From assembly GCA_023101885.1 (NCBI GenBank), contig JALPQD010000240.1:62001-126000 (forward strand): a DNA stretch of 64,000 nt, written 5' to 3'. This stretch comes from Typhlomys cinereus. Taxonomy: Eukaryota; Chordata; Mammalia; Rodentia; Platacanthomyidae. The notes under the pieces were generated by a model. The model was not told the DNA's origin. It ran no database searches and saw only the letters and a list, made by a program, of their open reading frames with translations. Below are positions 36,740 to 47,370 of this stretch, piece after piece. Numbering within the stretch: position 1 is the stretch's first letter; each line of letters starts with the position of its first letter. The translations under genes and the position numbers were made by a program.

Positions 36740-36945
36740 GTTTTGTTTTGTTTTTTGCATATATGTTTTTAGAATAGAGCAGTATGTGTGCCTGTAGAGG
36801 GCAAAGGTGACTTGAGGAATCATTCTGACTTGCTCTACCTACCTCCTTACTGCTTTGCTCTGGGTGTCCCAGGCTTCGTCCCTCAGGGCCATTTTCACTG
36901 GAACCTTGAACCAGCTCTCCAGCTCCAGGAATAAGAATTTTAACC
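36740..36945 (-). repeat. Older SINE, diverged
   Basis: GTGCCTGTAGAGGGCAAAGG, GAGGAATCATTCTGACTTG and GGGTGTCCCAGGCTTCG. Confidence 0.7.
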
Positions 36946-37044
36946 TTGGACATGGGACATATTCTGTAATCCCAACACGTGGGATGTAGAGTCAGGAGGA
37001 TCTGGAACTCAAAGCCAGCTTAGGGATATGAGATCCTGACTTAA

Positions 37045-37612
37045 ATCGAGGACTGAGAGATGGCTCAGGGGTTAAGCCTCTGCCTCACAAGTAAAAGGTT
37101 CTGAGTTTTGGGCTGGAGAGGTGGCTCAGGGGTTAAGCCTCCGCCTTCCAGGCGGAAGGTCCTGAGTTCAGATCCCAGATCCCACATATAGACGCCAGGC
37201 GGAAGCGGGGGCGGCCTGCGCTTCTGGTCCTGGTAGGGCGGAGCCTGTGAATCCCGGGGCAGAAGGAGGTGGAGGCGTCCATGGTGGTTCGCGAATTCGT
37301 CCGTGGTTCTACATACACAGACACACATGCGCGCGAACACATGCACATGCACACAGTTGAATAAATAATAATAATAAAAAAATTAAAAAAAAAAAAAGGT
37401 TCTGAGTTTGGATCCTGCATCCCACGTAAAAGCTCCAGGAGGAAATGGCAGCCTGTACTTCCTGACCTGGAAGGCAGAGCTTGGGAAACTCCACAGAGCA
37501 AAAACAAAGAGGAAGTAGAAGCAATCCAGGATGAGTCCTGAAGTCACCCTTGAGCCTTCATGGGAATACACAGTGCCCTGTGAGAAACACACACATACAC
37601 ACACACAAAATC
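37045..37612 (+). repeat. Older SINE, host of a nested young SINE
   Basis: Head GGACTGAGAGATGGCTCAGG at 37052; the body resumes at 37410 with GGATCCTGCATCCCACG and ends in a CA-rich tail. The interruption is 37109-37393. Confidence 0.9.
37109..37393 (+). repeat. Young SINE nested in older SINE, 16-bp TSD
   Basis: TSD AAAAGGTTCTGAGTTT at 37093-37108 and 37394-37409, lying in the B-box region of the host. Complete body with GCGAATTCGTCCGTGG and an AATAATAATAA-rich tail. Confidence 0.95.
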
Positions 37613-37656
37613 CTTGCACAAAGAAATTAAAGATGTTTGAAAATGATAGTATTATA

Positions 37657-37941
37657 TTGAAGGTGCTGCCACTTAAGGTATTAATATTAAAGGCATTGAC
37701 AACTAAAATACTAAAGATACTACTAAAGATATTTCTACTAAAAGTATTGCTATTAAAGTTACTACTATTAAAGATGTTACTTCCAAAAGTATTACTTGTA
37801 AAAGTGTTGCTGTTAAAGGTATTGATACTAAAGGTATTACTATTAAAGGTGTTCGTACTAAGATACGGCTACTAAAGGTATTGCTCCTAAGTGTGATACA
37901 ACTAAAGGTGTTACTACTAAAGATATTACTATTAAAGGTTT
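37657..37941. repeat. 15-bp minisatellite, about 18-19 units
   Basis: Consensus AAAGGTATTACTACT; nearly every unit is 15 bp (one 20, one 14). The 15-bp period keeps one frame open as a run of Leu-Lys-Val-type pentapeptides, which explains the ORF at 37531-37875. Confidence 0.9.
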
Positions 37942-38164
37942 TTAAGTGACTTAGGAATTATGAATTTAAAAGTTTACCACAGTATTCTGATCATTTTTAT
38001 AGAAAGTACTTTAAATTTTTTTTTCTAGTTTTACAAACAGAGTACTCATCCCTAGGAAAGTGCTTTGTATGAGTTAATTTTTAGGCATGTCTAAAATACA
38101 CATGACAAAATCGCAAGGTCCATAGGAAAGCAAAGCTAAGACTTTCTAAGAGTTACTTAATAGG

Positions 38165-38560
38165 AGTTAGGTATGTGCACACATGTTCACACACGTGTTC
38201 ACATGTATACCATGATACTTAATGTGGAGGTTAGAGGACAACCTGCAGGAATCAATTCTCCCACTCGGTAGAGTCCAGGAGTCTGACTCAGTAGACAGAC
38301 TTATTAGCAAGCACTCCTACCCACTGAGCGTCTCACCAGTCTCCTCCTGTGTGCTTGAAGAGTAATAAGTGAGTAAGGTGTCAGTTCTGTTCATTTTCAA
38401 GACAGGATCTCATGTACCCAAGCTGGCGTACAACATAACTATGTAGCTGAGAATGACCTTGAAATGCTGGGTTTATAGGTATGTGCCAATATACTTGGTT
38501 CATTCAATTTGGGATTAGAACCCAGGGTCCTGCAAGCTAAGCAAGAGTTCTGTCAACTGA
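38165..38560 (-). repeat. B3-like, B1 and ID-like SINEs
   Basis: B3-like at about 38165-38345 (TGGAGGTTAGAGGACAACC), B1 at about 38395-38505 (GACAGGATCTCATGTACCC), ID-like at about 38505-38560 (TAGAACCCAGGGTCCTGC). Confidence 0.7.
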
Positions 38561-39084
38561 TTGCTACAGATGCCTGAAACCCCAGCAGATGATCCAAAGG
38601 GAAACCTGGGACCCATAGAACTGATGGATAGGAGGGTGGAAGGGAATGGATCGTATCCACAAAGCCAGGGGAGGGAAAGAAGAAAAAAGATAGGAAGAGA
38701 GGGAAGAAGGAGGGTAGTGGTGCTTGCTAATTTTATTTATTAATACAGTAAAAACTTTTTACAAAAAATTATATCAATTGAGCAGCATCTCCAGTCCCCT
38801 GAGGATCCAAATGTTGAAAGAAAACTAGTTTATATATATATGACCTGTAATTTTGAAACTTTCAGTCTGTCTCACCTTTCCTTTTCTCCTAAGTTTACAT
38901 TTGGAAGCTTCTGAAATCAGCCATATTTGATTGGAGAACTATTAAAAAGAAGCAAACTTAACATATGAAACCCAAAGGCATACACTAAAATTTAAAGCAC
39001 CCAGTGATCAGGAATGCCATTTTATGCTATCTTACTTGGCAGTTGAGTAGAATTGAGGCAGATACTTCATACATTTATAGTTAT

Positions 39085-39445
39085 ATACTTGAAAAGCAGG
39101 AAGATGGTTCAGTCGGAAGGCACCTGCTTTCAAACCTGGTGACCTGAGTTTAATCCCCAGAAGCCCACGTAATGGAAGAGACATGAGTCCTAAAAGCTCT
39201 CCCTCCTCAAATACATATAAGAATAAAATTCCATGATCAGATTTGGTCTATAGAATGGCAGTAATGCTTGCCTACATGTGTAAGGCTCTGTGTTCAGCCC
39301 CCACCCCAGCAAAACTGAAGTCCATTTTCAACTTTCCAGCCATAGCACTCACACCTGTAGTTCCAGCACTGGGAAGATAGAAGTAGGAGGACTGATGTGA
39401 GGTCACGGCCAGCCTAGGTACAGTGGGAGACCCTGCCACAAGTCA
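39085..39445 (+). repeat. B2-type, ID-like and B1 SINEs
   Basis: B2-type head at about 39085-39225 (GGAAGATGGTTCAGTC), ID-like at about 39255-39310, B1 at about 39340-39445 (CACCTGTAGTTCCAGCACTG). Confidence 0.65.
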
Positions 39446-39604
39446 AAACTAAAATACCTTGCTTACAGAGTTTGGATTCTAAACTGAAGTCAGGCTTGGT
39501 GAAGATGTAATGAACTGCAGAAGCCCTTGGCTTCAATCCCAAGTACTAAAAGTAAAATGAAATCACATTTTTCTATAAGCAATACAATGAGACCAGATTT
39601 TAAG

Positions 39605-39690
39605 GTGCTAGGGATGTAGTTCAGTGGTTGAGCTCTTACCTAGCATGCATGAGGCTCTGGGTTAGATCCTCAGTACCACATATAAAACAA
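39605..39690 (+). repeat. ID-like SINE
   Basis: GCTAGGGATGTAGTTCAGTG and CTCTGGGTTAGATCCTCAG. Confidence 0.75.
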
Positions 39691-40474
39691 GAATTCAGGC
39701 TCCTGAGACCTGCTCTGGGCTTATCCAACCTGGGGCCAAAAGGCTTGTCTACTTCCAGTCGGATTCCAAACTGTCACAGCACTGCTGGAACTTTACCGAC
39801 AGGACAGTCACATCTGCATGTGCTGTGCTGTCTCTTTCTAGTGAAAAGTCACAGAAGATTTTAGCAGACAGGCTTGGGACTGTTTAGCAGACAAAGTTGG
39901 AACTGTAAGTGTGTGACTTCTCTGGACTAACCCAACATGTGTCCTTCAGTGGGTAATGGCATCCTTCCCTGAAAGTGTCCCGAGTCTTTCATAAATGGGT
40001 TTGACTCACTGAAAGGAAGTCCCTACCCTCTGTAAGAACATACTGACACCTGAGGGAGATCAGCAGTTCTTTGTAATTAACCTGAAGGGAGGCTCCATAA
40101 ACTTTGACTTCAAGCTGAACAAGCTTGCATAGCTTCTCAAGTTGTTAGAGCAAGCTAAGATTTCCTCAGTTGTCTAGGGTCCCAATTGATAGAAGTTTAT
40201 CCTTAGAGATGCTTCTCCTCTTCCCCTAACCCTTACAGGTGTGCACCTTGCTTCTGATTATCAGTTTTCCCAATCCTTAGCCCTGGCTAGTGCTGACAGG
40301 TCAATCTCTTCACTGAGGAAAAGCAGCTATAGTCTAAGCCAAGCAACTTGCTTACCAGATGTAACTTGATTTTTGACCATTAATTCAGGGTTCATGCAAC
40401 TGACTTAAAATTGTTGGATGCATCTATGTATAGTTCTTCAAGTCTTTTCATTGGATTTTTAAATTTTTTATTAA

Positions 40475-40608
40475 TTTAAAGAGTATCACCATGTAGCCCA
40501 GGCCAGCCTCGAAATTGTAGCCAGCTTCTCTGGAAGCCCTGGGATCACGAGCTTGCGTAACTACACCTGGAAAATTAGATTTTTTTTAGGTATTAATTAA
40601 TTTATTTT

Positions 40609-40647
<39 letters not shown>

Positions 40648-41005
40648 CACAAGAGGATATTGTGTGCCTGTGTGTGTGCCTGTGGAGGCCTGAAGGTGAC
40701 ACTGAGAATTGTTCTAGATTGCTCTGTCTCCTTATTGCATTGGTTTTTGGTTAGGTTTTCCCAGGCTCCACCTTCCAAGGCCAGAAATGCAGTCTGCTGC
40801 CATTTCCACCTGGTGTTTTTAGGTGTGATCTGAGGATCCAAACTTGTGAGGCAGAGACTGATCCCTGAACCATCTCTCTAGCCCCCCCTTAACATATAGT
40901 ATTTATTTTACATATGTGTAAATCTCTGTTGGTACACATGTGACAGTGCATGTGTGGTCAGAAGACAACTTGTAGGAACTGGTTTTCTCCTACCGTGTGG
41001 AAAAT
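40475..41005 (-). repeat. B1, older SINE with (GT)n, B3-like
   Basis: B1 at about 40475-40575; (GT)n at about 40612-40646, then the older SINE to about 40886 (GGTTTTCCCAGGCTCCACC, CTGAACCATCTCTCTAGCC); B3-like at about 40900-41005. Confidence 0.75.
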
Positions 41006-41201
41006 GTGGAGGGCCAAAGGCAACACTGCCATCACACAGATCCCAAAACTACCATGCTCGAGCACCTCATGTAATGTGATATAGCATATGGGTAGATGGT
41101 TGCACATAAACTTTCTGTATATATTTAGTCATCTCTGGGTTACTAGTAACACTAATAAATGCTTTGCAACTTGCTGTCATACTCCATCGATAAGGGAATG
41201 T

Positions 41202-41530
41202 CTTAGTTACTTTCTTGTGATAACCTAGTACAATGCTTGACAAGAGCACCTTAAAGGAAAAAGGGTTCGTTCTGATTTATAGTTCAGAAGAATATAGTGC
41301 ATTATGGTAGAGGAGGTGTGGCAGCAGGAAGGAGCATGAGGCAACTGGTCACATGACACAAGCAGTTAGGAAGCAGACAGAATGGGAAGTGGGGCCACTC
41401 CAGTGACATACTTTTTCTAGCAAGGCTCTATTCCCAAAGACTATTCTTCTTTTCCAAGTAGTGTCACCAACTGAGGACCAGTTGTTCAAATTCCCAAGTC
41501 TGGGAAACAGTTCACATTGAGACCACAATG
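41202..41530 (-). mobile_element. LTR-like rodent repeat, second family
   Basis: TCTTAGTTACTTTCTTGTG, TGGCAGCAGGAAGGAGC, CCAGTGACATAC and CACATTGAGACCACAATG follow the order of a common rodent repeat I recall but cannot name with certainty; MaLR-type is my guess. Confidence 0.55.
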
Positions 41531-42544
41531 GGGATTAATAAAAGCTCAAATATGTCAATTACATATTTTCAATTTGTGGTTGTTCAAGGCCTCAGATACC
41601 CACTTATATGATAGGCATATTTAGAGCAAATCTGACTCCATTTTAACTTGCCATAAATTTCAGTTTCCCTGAATCAGCCCCGTTTTCTGTCAATTTCTCA
41701 AAAGGGGATAAATAAAAATTCTCACTTTCCCCCCTCTAAACAATCCTCTAGGAAGTCATCTAATTGTAAATACCAAACAATCCCCCTCCCCAATATTCTA
41801 ATTGCCTCTCGGATAATTCAAATGCTCTTTTAAAGCCTCTATTTTCTCTGTAAAGATTGTAAGGGATTGATGGCTTAGTCCACTACTTGGCTAGAGAGAC
41901 CTTCCCAAGCTGATCGTGAATTCAAGCCTTCATCTGTTGCTTCTCTTTTCTTTTCTAACACAAATATATTTAGAATGTTTAAAAAGGAATGTGGATGAAA
42001 ATTCCCAGAAAGACGCTTGTAGGCCAATGATACAGAGAGGTTGCAGGTCCAGAGGTTTTCTTGGGCCATATTTAACCCCTTTAATAGCCATTTATTGCCC
42101 AGCCCTGGGATCTAATATCTTTAGGAATTTACAAACAAGCCCAGAAGCTAAGGATGATCTGAAGTAGCAAAGTTTATCCCCTTAACTGTGACCCGCTGGC
42201 CTGCTATACCCACCAGTGCATCTGAAGTGTACTGATTGATGACTTTCTTTGCTTCATTACTAAAACATCATGAAACTGCTGTGGTGTTGGAACATGGTGC
42301 CTGAGGCGGCCTCAGTCTCTGTTCCCAGGCCATGGTCACTCAGCTTCGACTCCGGGTGAGAGTTGTTTCTTTTATTGACAGTTGTCAGCTGCCTCTGAGC
42401 ACAGTCTGGCTCTACAGGGTCTGGCCCTGAGGGCCATTTGGGTGAGCAAGAAGCTGCTTATTCTGAGTGATGCAGCCTTCTGATTGTGTCAAACGCTGCA
42501 TTTGATGCTGGCAGTATTTTCTTAGGGGTTTAGCCACTGAATCA

Positions 42545-42675
42545 GCCTCGTTATGTAGCCCCAGCCAACCTGGAACTCATCCTGTAGCCCAGGCTGGACC
42601 CAAACTCATGCTCTTCCCACCTGAGCCTCCTGAGGGCTGGGATCCCAGGCACAAGCCACTGTACTGGCCTGCATT
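42545..42675 (-). repeat. B1 SINE
   Basis: GTAGCCCAGGCTGGACCC and GGGCTGGGATCCCAGGC. Confidence 0.8.
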
Positions 42676-43194
42676 TTCTTTATATTCATTTGCTTCATAT
42701 TCCATTCCTACTGTTTTAATCGTGAAAACTCTTGAATTGACTTTTTTTTTCTAGAGCACACAAGGAATATCTTCTAGCTTTTAAAATACCAATCTGCCAA
42801 ACTGCATGCCAAATATTTAGGGCCCCATATGTCCTGGAATGTGTCCGAAAGTTAAAGATTTTAAATTGTTCATCGTGACCAGTAGTTCACACAGTTAACT
42901 ATATTATTTTTGTAGTCTAGAGACCAAACCCAAGCCCCTGTACATCAATAGTTTCAATGATTGCTGTACATCTCCAATAACAAAGCTGCCAAGTCAAGTG
43001 AGACCAAGTACAAGTCATAGTGTACATTTAAGGGCAAGAGCATTTGCTGTTTACTTTTTTGATATGCACGATGTCCGGCTGACAATAGTGCTGCAGGTGC
43101 AGCCCTGAGTTCCAGCGATGCCTTTCGAAGTAGCCAGGTTCCTGTGTCCCAGGACACACATGGTTAGAAATAGAAATAGAGACAGTTTGTTAAG

Positions 43195-43745
43195 AAAGAA
43201 AAATCACTCCTGAGAATGGGCCAAGCAAAGGGAACAAAGCAAAAGGGAGATAGAAGTAATCCAGGATGACTCCTAAAGTCACCCTTAGTCCTCCACACAT
43301 AGATACACACACACACACACACATGAAGGGATATGAAAAAAAAGAAGTCCAGAAGCCTCATGGCCCTTTATGACATTAACAGCTCTCACCTTGAGAAGTC
43401 CAGGTGGGAGTGACTTCCAGTCTGCTAAGTTCTTTCATGTGTTGCTGTCTAGTCTCCAGTCTCTAGTCCCCTGCTGCAACTCCCTACTGAGAACTATGGA
43501 CCTAAGAATCTTTGAGGGAAGCAGAGGAATACTGTTCAACCTCCAGTTTGGATCTTGGAGCCCATGTAAAAATACCAGGAGGAAATGGTGGCAGCATGTA
43601 CTTCTCAGGGCAGAGCCTGGGAAATCCCAGAGCAAAGCAAAAAGGAGGTAGAAGCAATCCAGGACGATTCCCAAAGTCACCCTCGGACCTCCATAGGCAC
43701 ACACAGTGTCCTCTGCTGCACATACACACACACACACACACACTC
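43195..43745 (+). repeat. Two older SINE pieces
   Basis: About 43195-43325 (GTAATCCAGGATGACTCC, (CA)n) and about 43545-43745 (AAATCCCAGAGCAAAGC, AGCAATCCAGGACGATTCCC, (CA)n). Both lack the tRNA-like head. Confidence 0.8.
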
Positions 43746-44349
43746 TTAAGGAAAAAATACAGGATTTAAGCAAAAGTAGCATGATCCCAGAAATTGCAAG
43801 AGCCAGGAAATCTGGGTCATTTCTGCTGCAGGAGAGCCATTCTCTGTAAGCTCCACATCTGGGTATGAGTTCTGTTCAAAACAAAAGCCATACTGATGAT
43901 TATATATCAAGAATGTGGCAAAATACAAAGCAGCAATTTCAGCAGAATCTGATGGTGTAATAGATGAAAAGAAAGATGGGTTACTATTGGGCAGCACTAT
44001 CAAAAGAAAAGCAGTAAGGACCACAAAGCATAAAGTAGTGGGCCAACTACTTTCAGACCTAACTCTGTCTGGACATATTCCTATAGATAGAGGAAGGTTG
44101 TCCTGGAGGGCTGCCTCAGCCTTGGTGGCCCAAATTCAGGGAGACCTGGGCGACCTCAGGTTCCTTTTTCTTTTTTAAGTTTAGTTTTTGTTTTGTGTTA
44201 TTATTAATAATTTTACTCTTTTGCTATACTTTACTGCTGGGTGTCTAAGAATAAGTAGGTAGCCAAAAATTAACCAGTTTTTTTTTTTTTTTAAGGTCAT
44301 TTAAAGCTCTTTAGGAGTTACCTTCTAGGAACTTAGTAGAGAGCATACA

Positions 44350-44475
44350 TGGTGATGAGAGTGACTCCTAGAAGCTGGTTCTCTGCTTCTGCCGTGTGGG
44401 CTCTGGGGACTGAGCTCAGGCTTGCAGCTTATATGCAGGCAGCTTTACTAGCTGAGTCATCTCACTGGCTCCCTT
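44350..44475 (-). repeat. B3-like SINE
   Basis: CGTGTGGGCTCTGGGGACTG and GAGTCATCTCACTGGCTCCC. Confidence 0.75.
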
Positions 44476-44819
44476 CACCCCTTTAATCCCTTTTCACCCA
44501 CTTGTTCTATTTGCTGCGATAGGTCTGGGTGCATGGCTCCCCTTGGGAGCACTGAGGATATTTCCTGTGTTAACCTCCCCTTTGCAAGATGTACGCTGAT
44601 TACGGTCCCCGTAGCCTCTGGTCAAGGGGACCACCAGAGCAGCGAAACTCTCTAGAGAGATCCTGCCATCCTCTAGAACCAAGTTGATGGGGACGAGGGT
44701 CAGTTGTCCTTTCAGCCCTTGTAGTCTCATTGGCTTTGGCTTCCAAATATGGTTATTGAATACTCAGGTCACTTATACCACTAACGAGCAAATCATGTCT
44801 TAAAATTTAGCTATTAAAG

Positions 44820-45095
44820 ACTGGAAAGATGGTTCAGGGGTTAAGATTTATTTACTTAAAATTCTGGAGGGAAGTCCATTATGTCAGAAAAGGCATGGCA
44901 GGTGGCAGAAGCTAGAAGATTCTGGAAACAGTAAGTAGCAGACTAAGAGCAGACCAGTAGCGGAAGCAGGGCAGAGCTAACCAACCAAAACCCACCCCCA
45001 GGATGTGCCTTCCTCCAGCAAGGTTCCACCTAAGTTAACAGCAGCTAAAGATGCAAACATGAGGCTGTGGGGGACAACTCACATTCAAACCATGA
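44820..45095 (-). mobile_element. SINE head plus LTR-like repeat fragment
   Basis: GACTGGAAAGATGGTTCAGG (older SINE head, 44820) runs into antisense sequence of the 41202 family: AAGTCCATTATGTCAG, CTTCCTCCAGCAAGGTTCC and CACATTCAAACCATGACA. Confidence 0.55.
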
Positions 45096-45099
45096 CAGT

Positions 45100-45430
45100 G
45101 TATATATGTGTGTTCGCATATGGTAGATGCATGTATGTGTGTTGTTGTATGTGTATATGTGCATGCATGTGGGAGTCAGAGATGACACTGGAGTCACGTT
45201 TGATCAGTCTGCTACCTTATTGTTGTGAGTTTGTCTCTAATTAAACCCTGGACATCCCATTATCTAGTCTGACTAGACAGCTTGCTCTGGGGATTTCCAA
45301 GCTGTGTCTTCTAGGGGTGAAATTACAGGTGGGCTACTGTGTCCATCAAGCATTTTTAGGTGGGATCTGAAAACCAAGTCCTTTTGCTTATGTGACAAGT
45401 GCTTTAACCACTGAATTCCTCCCCAGTCCC
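45100..45430 (-). repeat. Old tRNA-derived SINE
   Basis: GT/GTAT-rich start, then GGGAGTCAGAGATGACACTG and AACCACTGAATTCCTCCCC at the head end. Confidence 0.5.
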
Positions 45431-46200
45431 AGAGACAGATTTTTTCAATTTTTTTCTTTCTTTAAAATTTCATATATGTATGTAATGTATTTGTATCATT
45501 CTCCTCTTCCTTTTCTCCTGGGCATCCCACTTACATGGCCCTCCCAAAGCAGGACTATACTATAAAATAACACATGAGCAATAGGAAAAGAGTATATTTG
45601 TGATGTCAATAGCTGTTACGATCAAGCTTCTTGATATCTTGATAGAATATAAAATCACTTTTAAAGCATATTAACTTCTTAAAGCTGACGGCATGGAGCT
45701 AGGCCACAATAAGACTGAAGAGCAGCACAGAGATCAGTAGTTGCGTCAGTCACCCATGAGACAGGAAGCCCATGGTAAGAGTACACAGAGCCTGGCCCCC
45801 GGGGACTGCCCACGTGTGAGCACACAGCAGAGAAGGCCATCACCAGGAGCACAGGGAGCCCGGCTCACAGTGCGAAAGGCGGCGTGCAGTGCGCAGAGCC
45901 CACATGTGGAGCCATCCATGGTGTCCACACAGAACCAGGCCCACAGGAGACATCCATGGTCGAGCCCACAGAACCAGGTTCACAATGTGCCTGTGTGGTG
46001 AGCACATTGGGATTCCAGAGGTTGGCAGGCACTATAGTGTGTTAGGCTGCGAAATCATTCAAACTGCACAGGTCAAAACATTGAGTATAGACATAGCTTC
46101 TGTCATTCCTGCCCCCACTGACACACACGCAGTACAGCAGCCACATGTGCAGTGCCTCTAGAGACAGAGACAGATCTTTCATATTTTTCATATGTAGTTA

Positions 46201-46202
<2 letters not shown>

Positions 46203-46253
<51 letters not shown>

Positions 46254-46410
46254 TGTGCACATGCACGCACGCGCACACACAGAGGTCAGAGTATAACTTA
46301 CAGAAGCTACTTCTTTCCTATCATAAGGGCTCTGGGGATTGAACTTAGGTCTTCAGGGTTGGTGGCAAGTATCTTTGCCTACTGAGCTGCTCATTGCTCT
46401 CAGAGACAGG
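46203..46410 (-). repeat. (GT)n and B3-like SINE
   Basis: About 50 bp of pure (GT)n at 46203-46253, then antisense B3-like sequence (GAGGTCAGAGTATAAC, CTCTGGGGATTGAAC). Confidence 0.85.
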
Positions 46411-46449
46411 TGTTTAAATAAACTTTGACTCTTTCAAGGTTCACTTTTA

Positions 46450-46930
46450 GCAAATAAGCTGGCTCAGTGGATAAGAGTGCTTGCCACGCAATCATGAGGG
46501 CCTGACTTCAAATCCCCAACACTCACATAAAGCCTGTTATTGCCTGCAGGCGTCCACAAACTCCAGCACTGGATCTGTCTCAGATCCCAAAGGCTTGCTG
46601 ATTGCCAGCCTAGCCAAGATGTCAAGCTTCCCATCCAGTGAGTACCCGCCCCAGCCTTTACGTGCATAGACATGGAAGACTTTGAATGCACCGTTGTCTG
46701 GACAGGGAGTCGAGCTGTGTAAGAATGAGAGCTGAGCACTAACAACCATGCATGCATTGCTTCTCTGCTCCCCACCCTTGCTGTGCTGTGAATAGCTGCT
46801 CACCTGCCTAATGCTGTAACTGTCTTGCCATGAAAAACTGAAACCTGCAATTGTGACCCAACTAAGCCCTTTGTCCCTTAAGTGGCTTAGGTGGGTTTTT
46901 TGTTACAGTGTGTAATGAAATGAAAACAGT
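46450..46930 (+). repeat. B2-type SINE and LTR-like fragment
   Basis: SINE at about 46450-46560 (AGCTGGCTCAGTGGATAAG). LTR-like fragment at about 46680-46930 (AACTAAGCCCTTTGTCCC, GTTACAGTGTGTAATGAAA). Confidence 0.5.
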
Positions 46931-47049
46931 CCATCTAGACAAAAAATAATTTTGCACACAAAAAAATTGCAGCACACAAAAGAAAAGCGAATGAAAAAAG
47001 TTGTTGCCACAGGGTGTTTTACTGTGAGGGATTCTAAAGGGCAGATGGA

Positions 47050-47370
47050 GTGTCATGGTTTGAATGTGAGTCTTTAGCTATTATTAATGTTTGGGAAGGT
47101 TGAGGCACCTTTGGGAAGTTGAGACTTGCTGGAGGAAGGCACGTCACAGGGTGCGGGTCTTGAGGCTGGGTAGCCCCTCCTCCTCCTGCTGGCAGTCTGT
47201 TCTTACTCTTTGCCTCCATGATGACTAGGTGTCCAGCTGCTGCTGCTGTACCTTTTCCACCATAATGGACTGTGTCTTCCCTCTGGAACTGTAAGCCAAG
47301 TAAATCTCCTTTGTCCCCTCAAGTTGTATGTGAGGATTATCTCATAGCAGCAGAAAGAAAGAGTAACTGC
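47050..47370 (+). mobile_element. MaLR-type LTR
   Basis: GTCATGGTTTGAATGTGAG, GCTGGAGGAAGGCACGTCAC, GGAACTGTAAGCCAAGTAAA and TCATAGCAGCAGAAAGAAAG occur in the order expected of rodent ERVL-MaLR solo LTRs. Confidence 0.7.

Larger units (their letters stand above)
35313..41200. other. Intergenic, SINE-rich
   Basis: No gene seen. Besides the entries listed, unique sequence lies at 36.3-36.7, 37.95-38.15, 38.75-39.08 and 39.7-40.45 kb. Confidence 0.7.
41531..46200. other. Intergenic, mixed unique and repeat
   Basis: No supported gene. 41.53-42.5 and 42.7-43.15 kb look unique. 43.8-44.2 kb has an 87-codon plus-strand ORF of no known family. 44.49-44.73 kb has a 78-codon minus-strand ORF, also unrecognised. 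45.7-46.14 kb is GC/CA-rich with a weakly repetitive CCACAGAACCAGG motif. Confidence 0.6.

Noticed and set aside
37657..37941. CRISPR-like regularly spaced repeat
   Set aside because: Units are contiguous 15-bp tandem repeats without spacers, in a mammalian genome.
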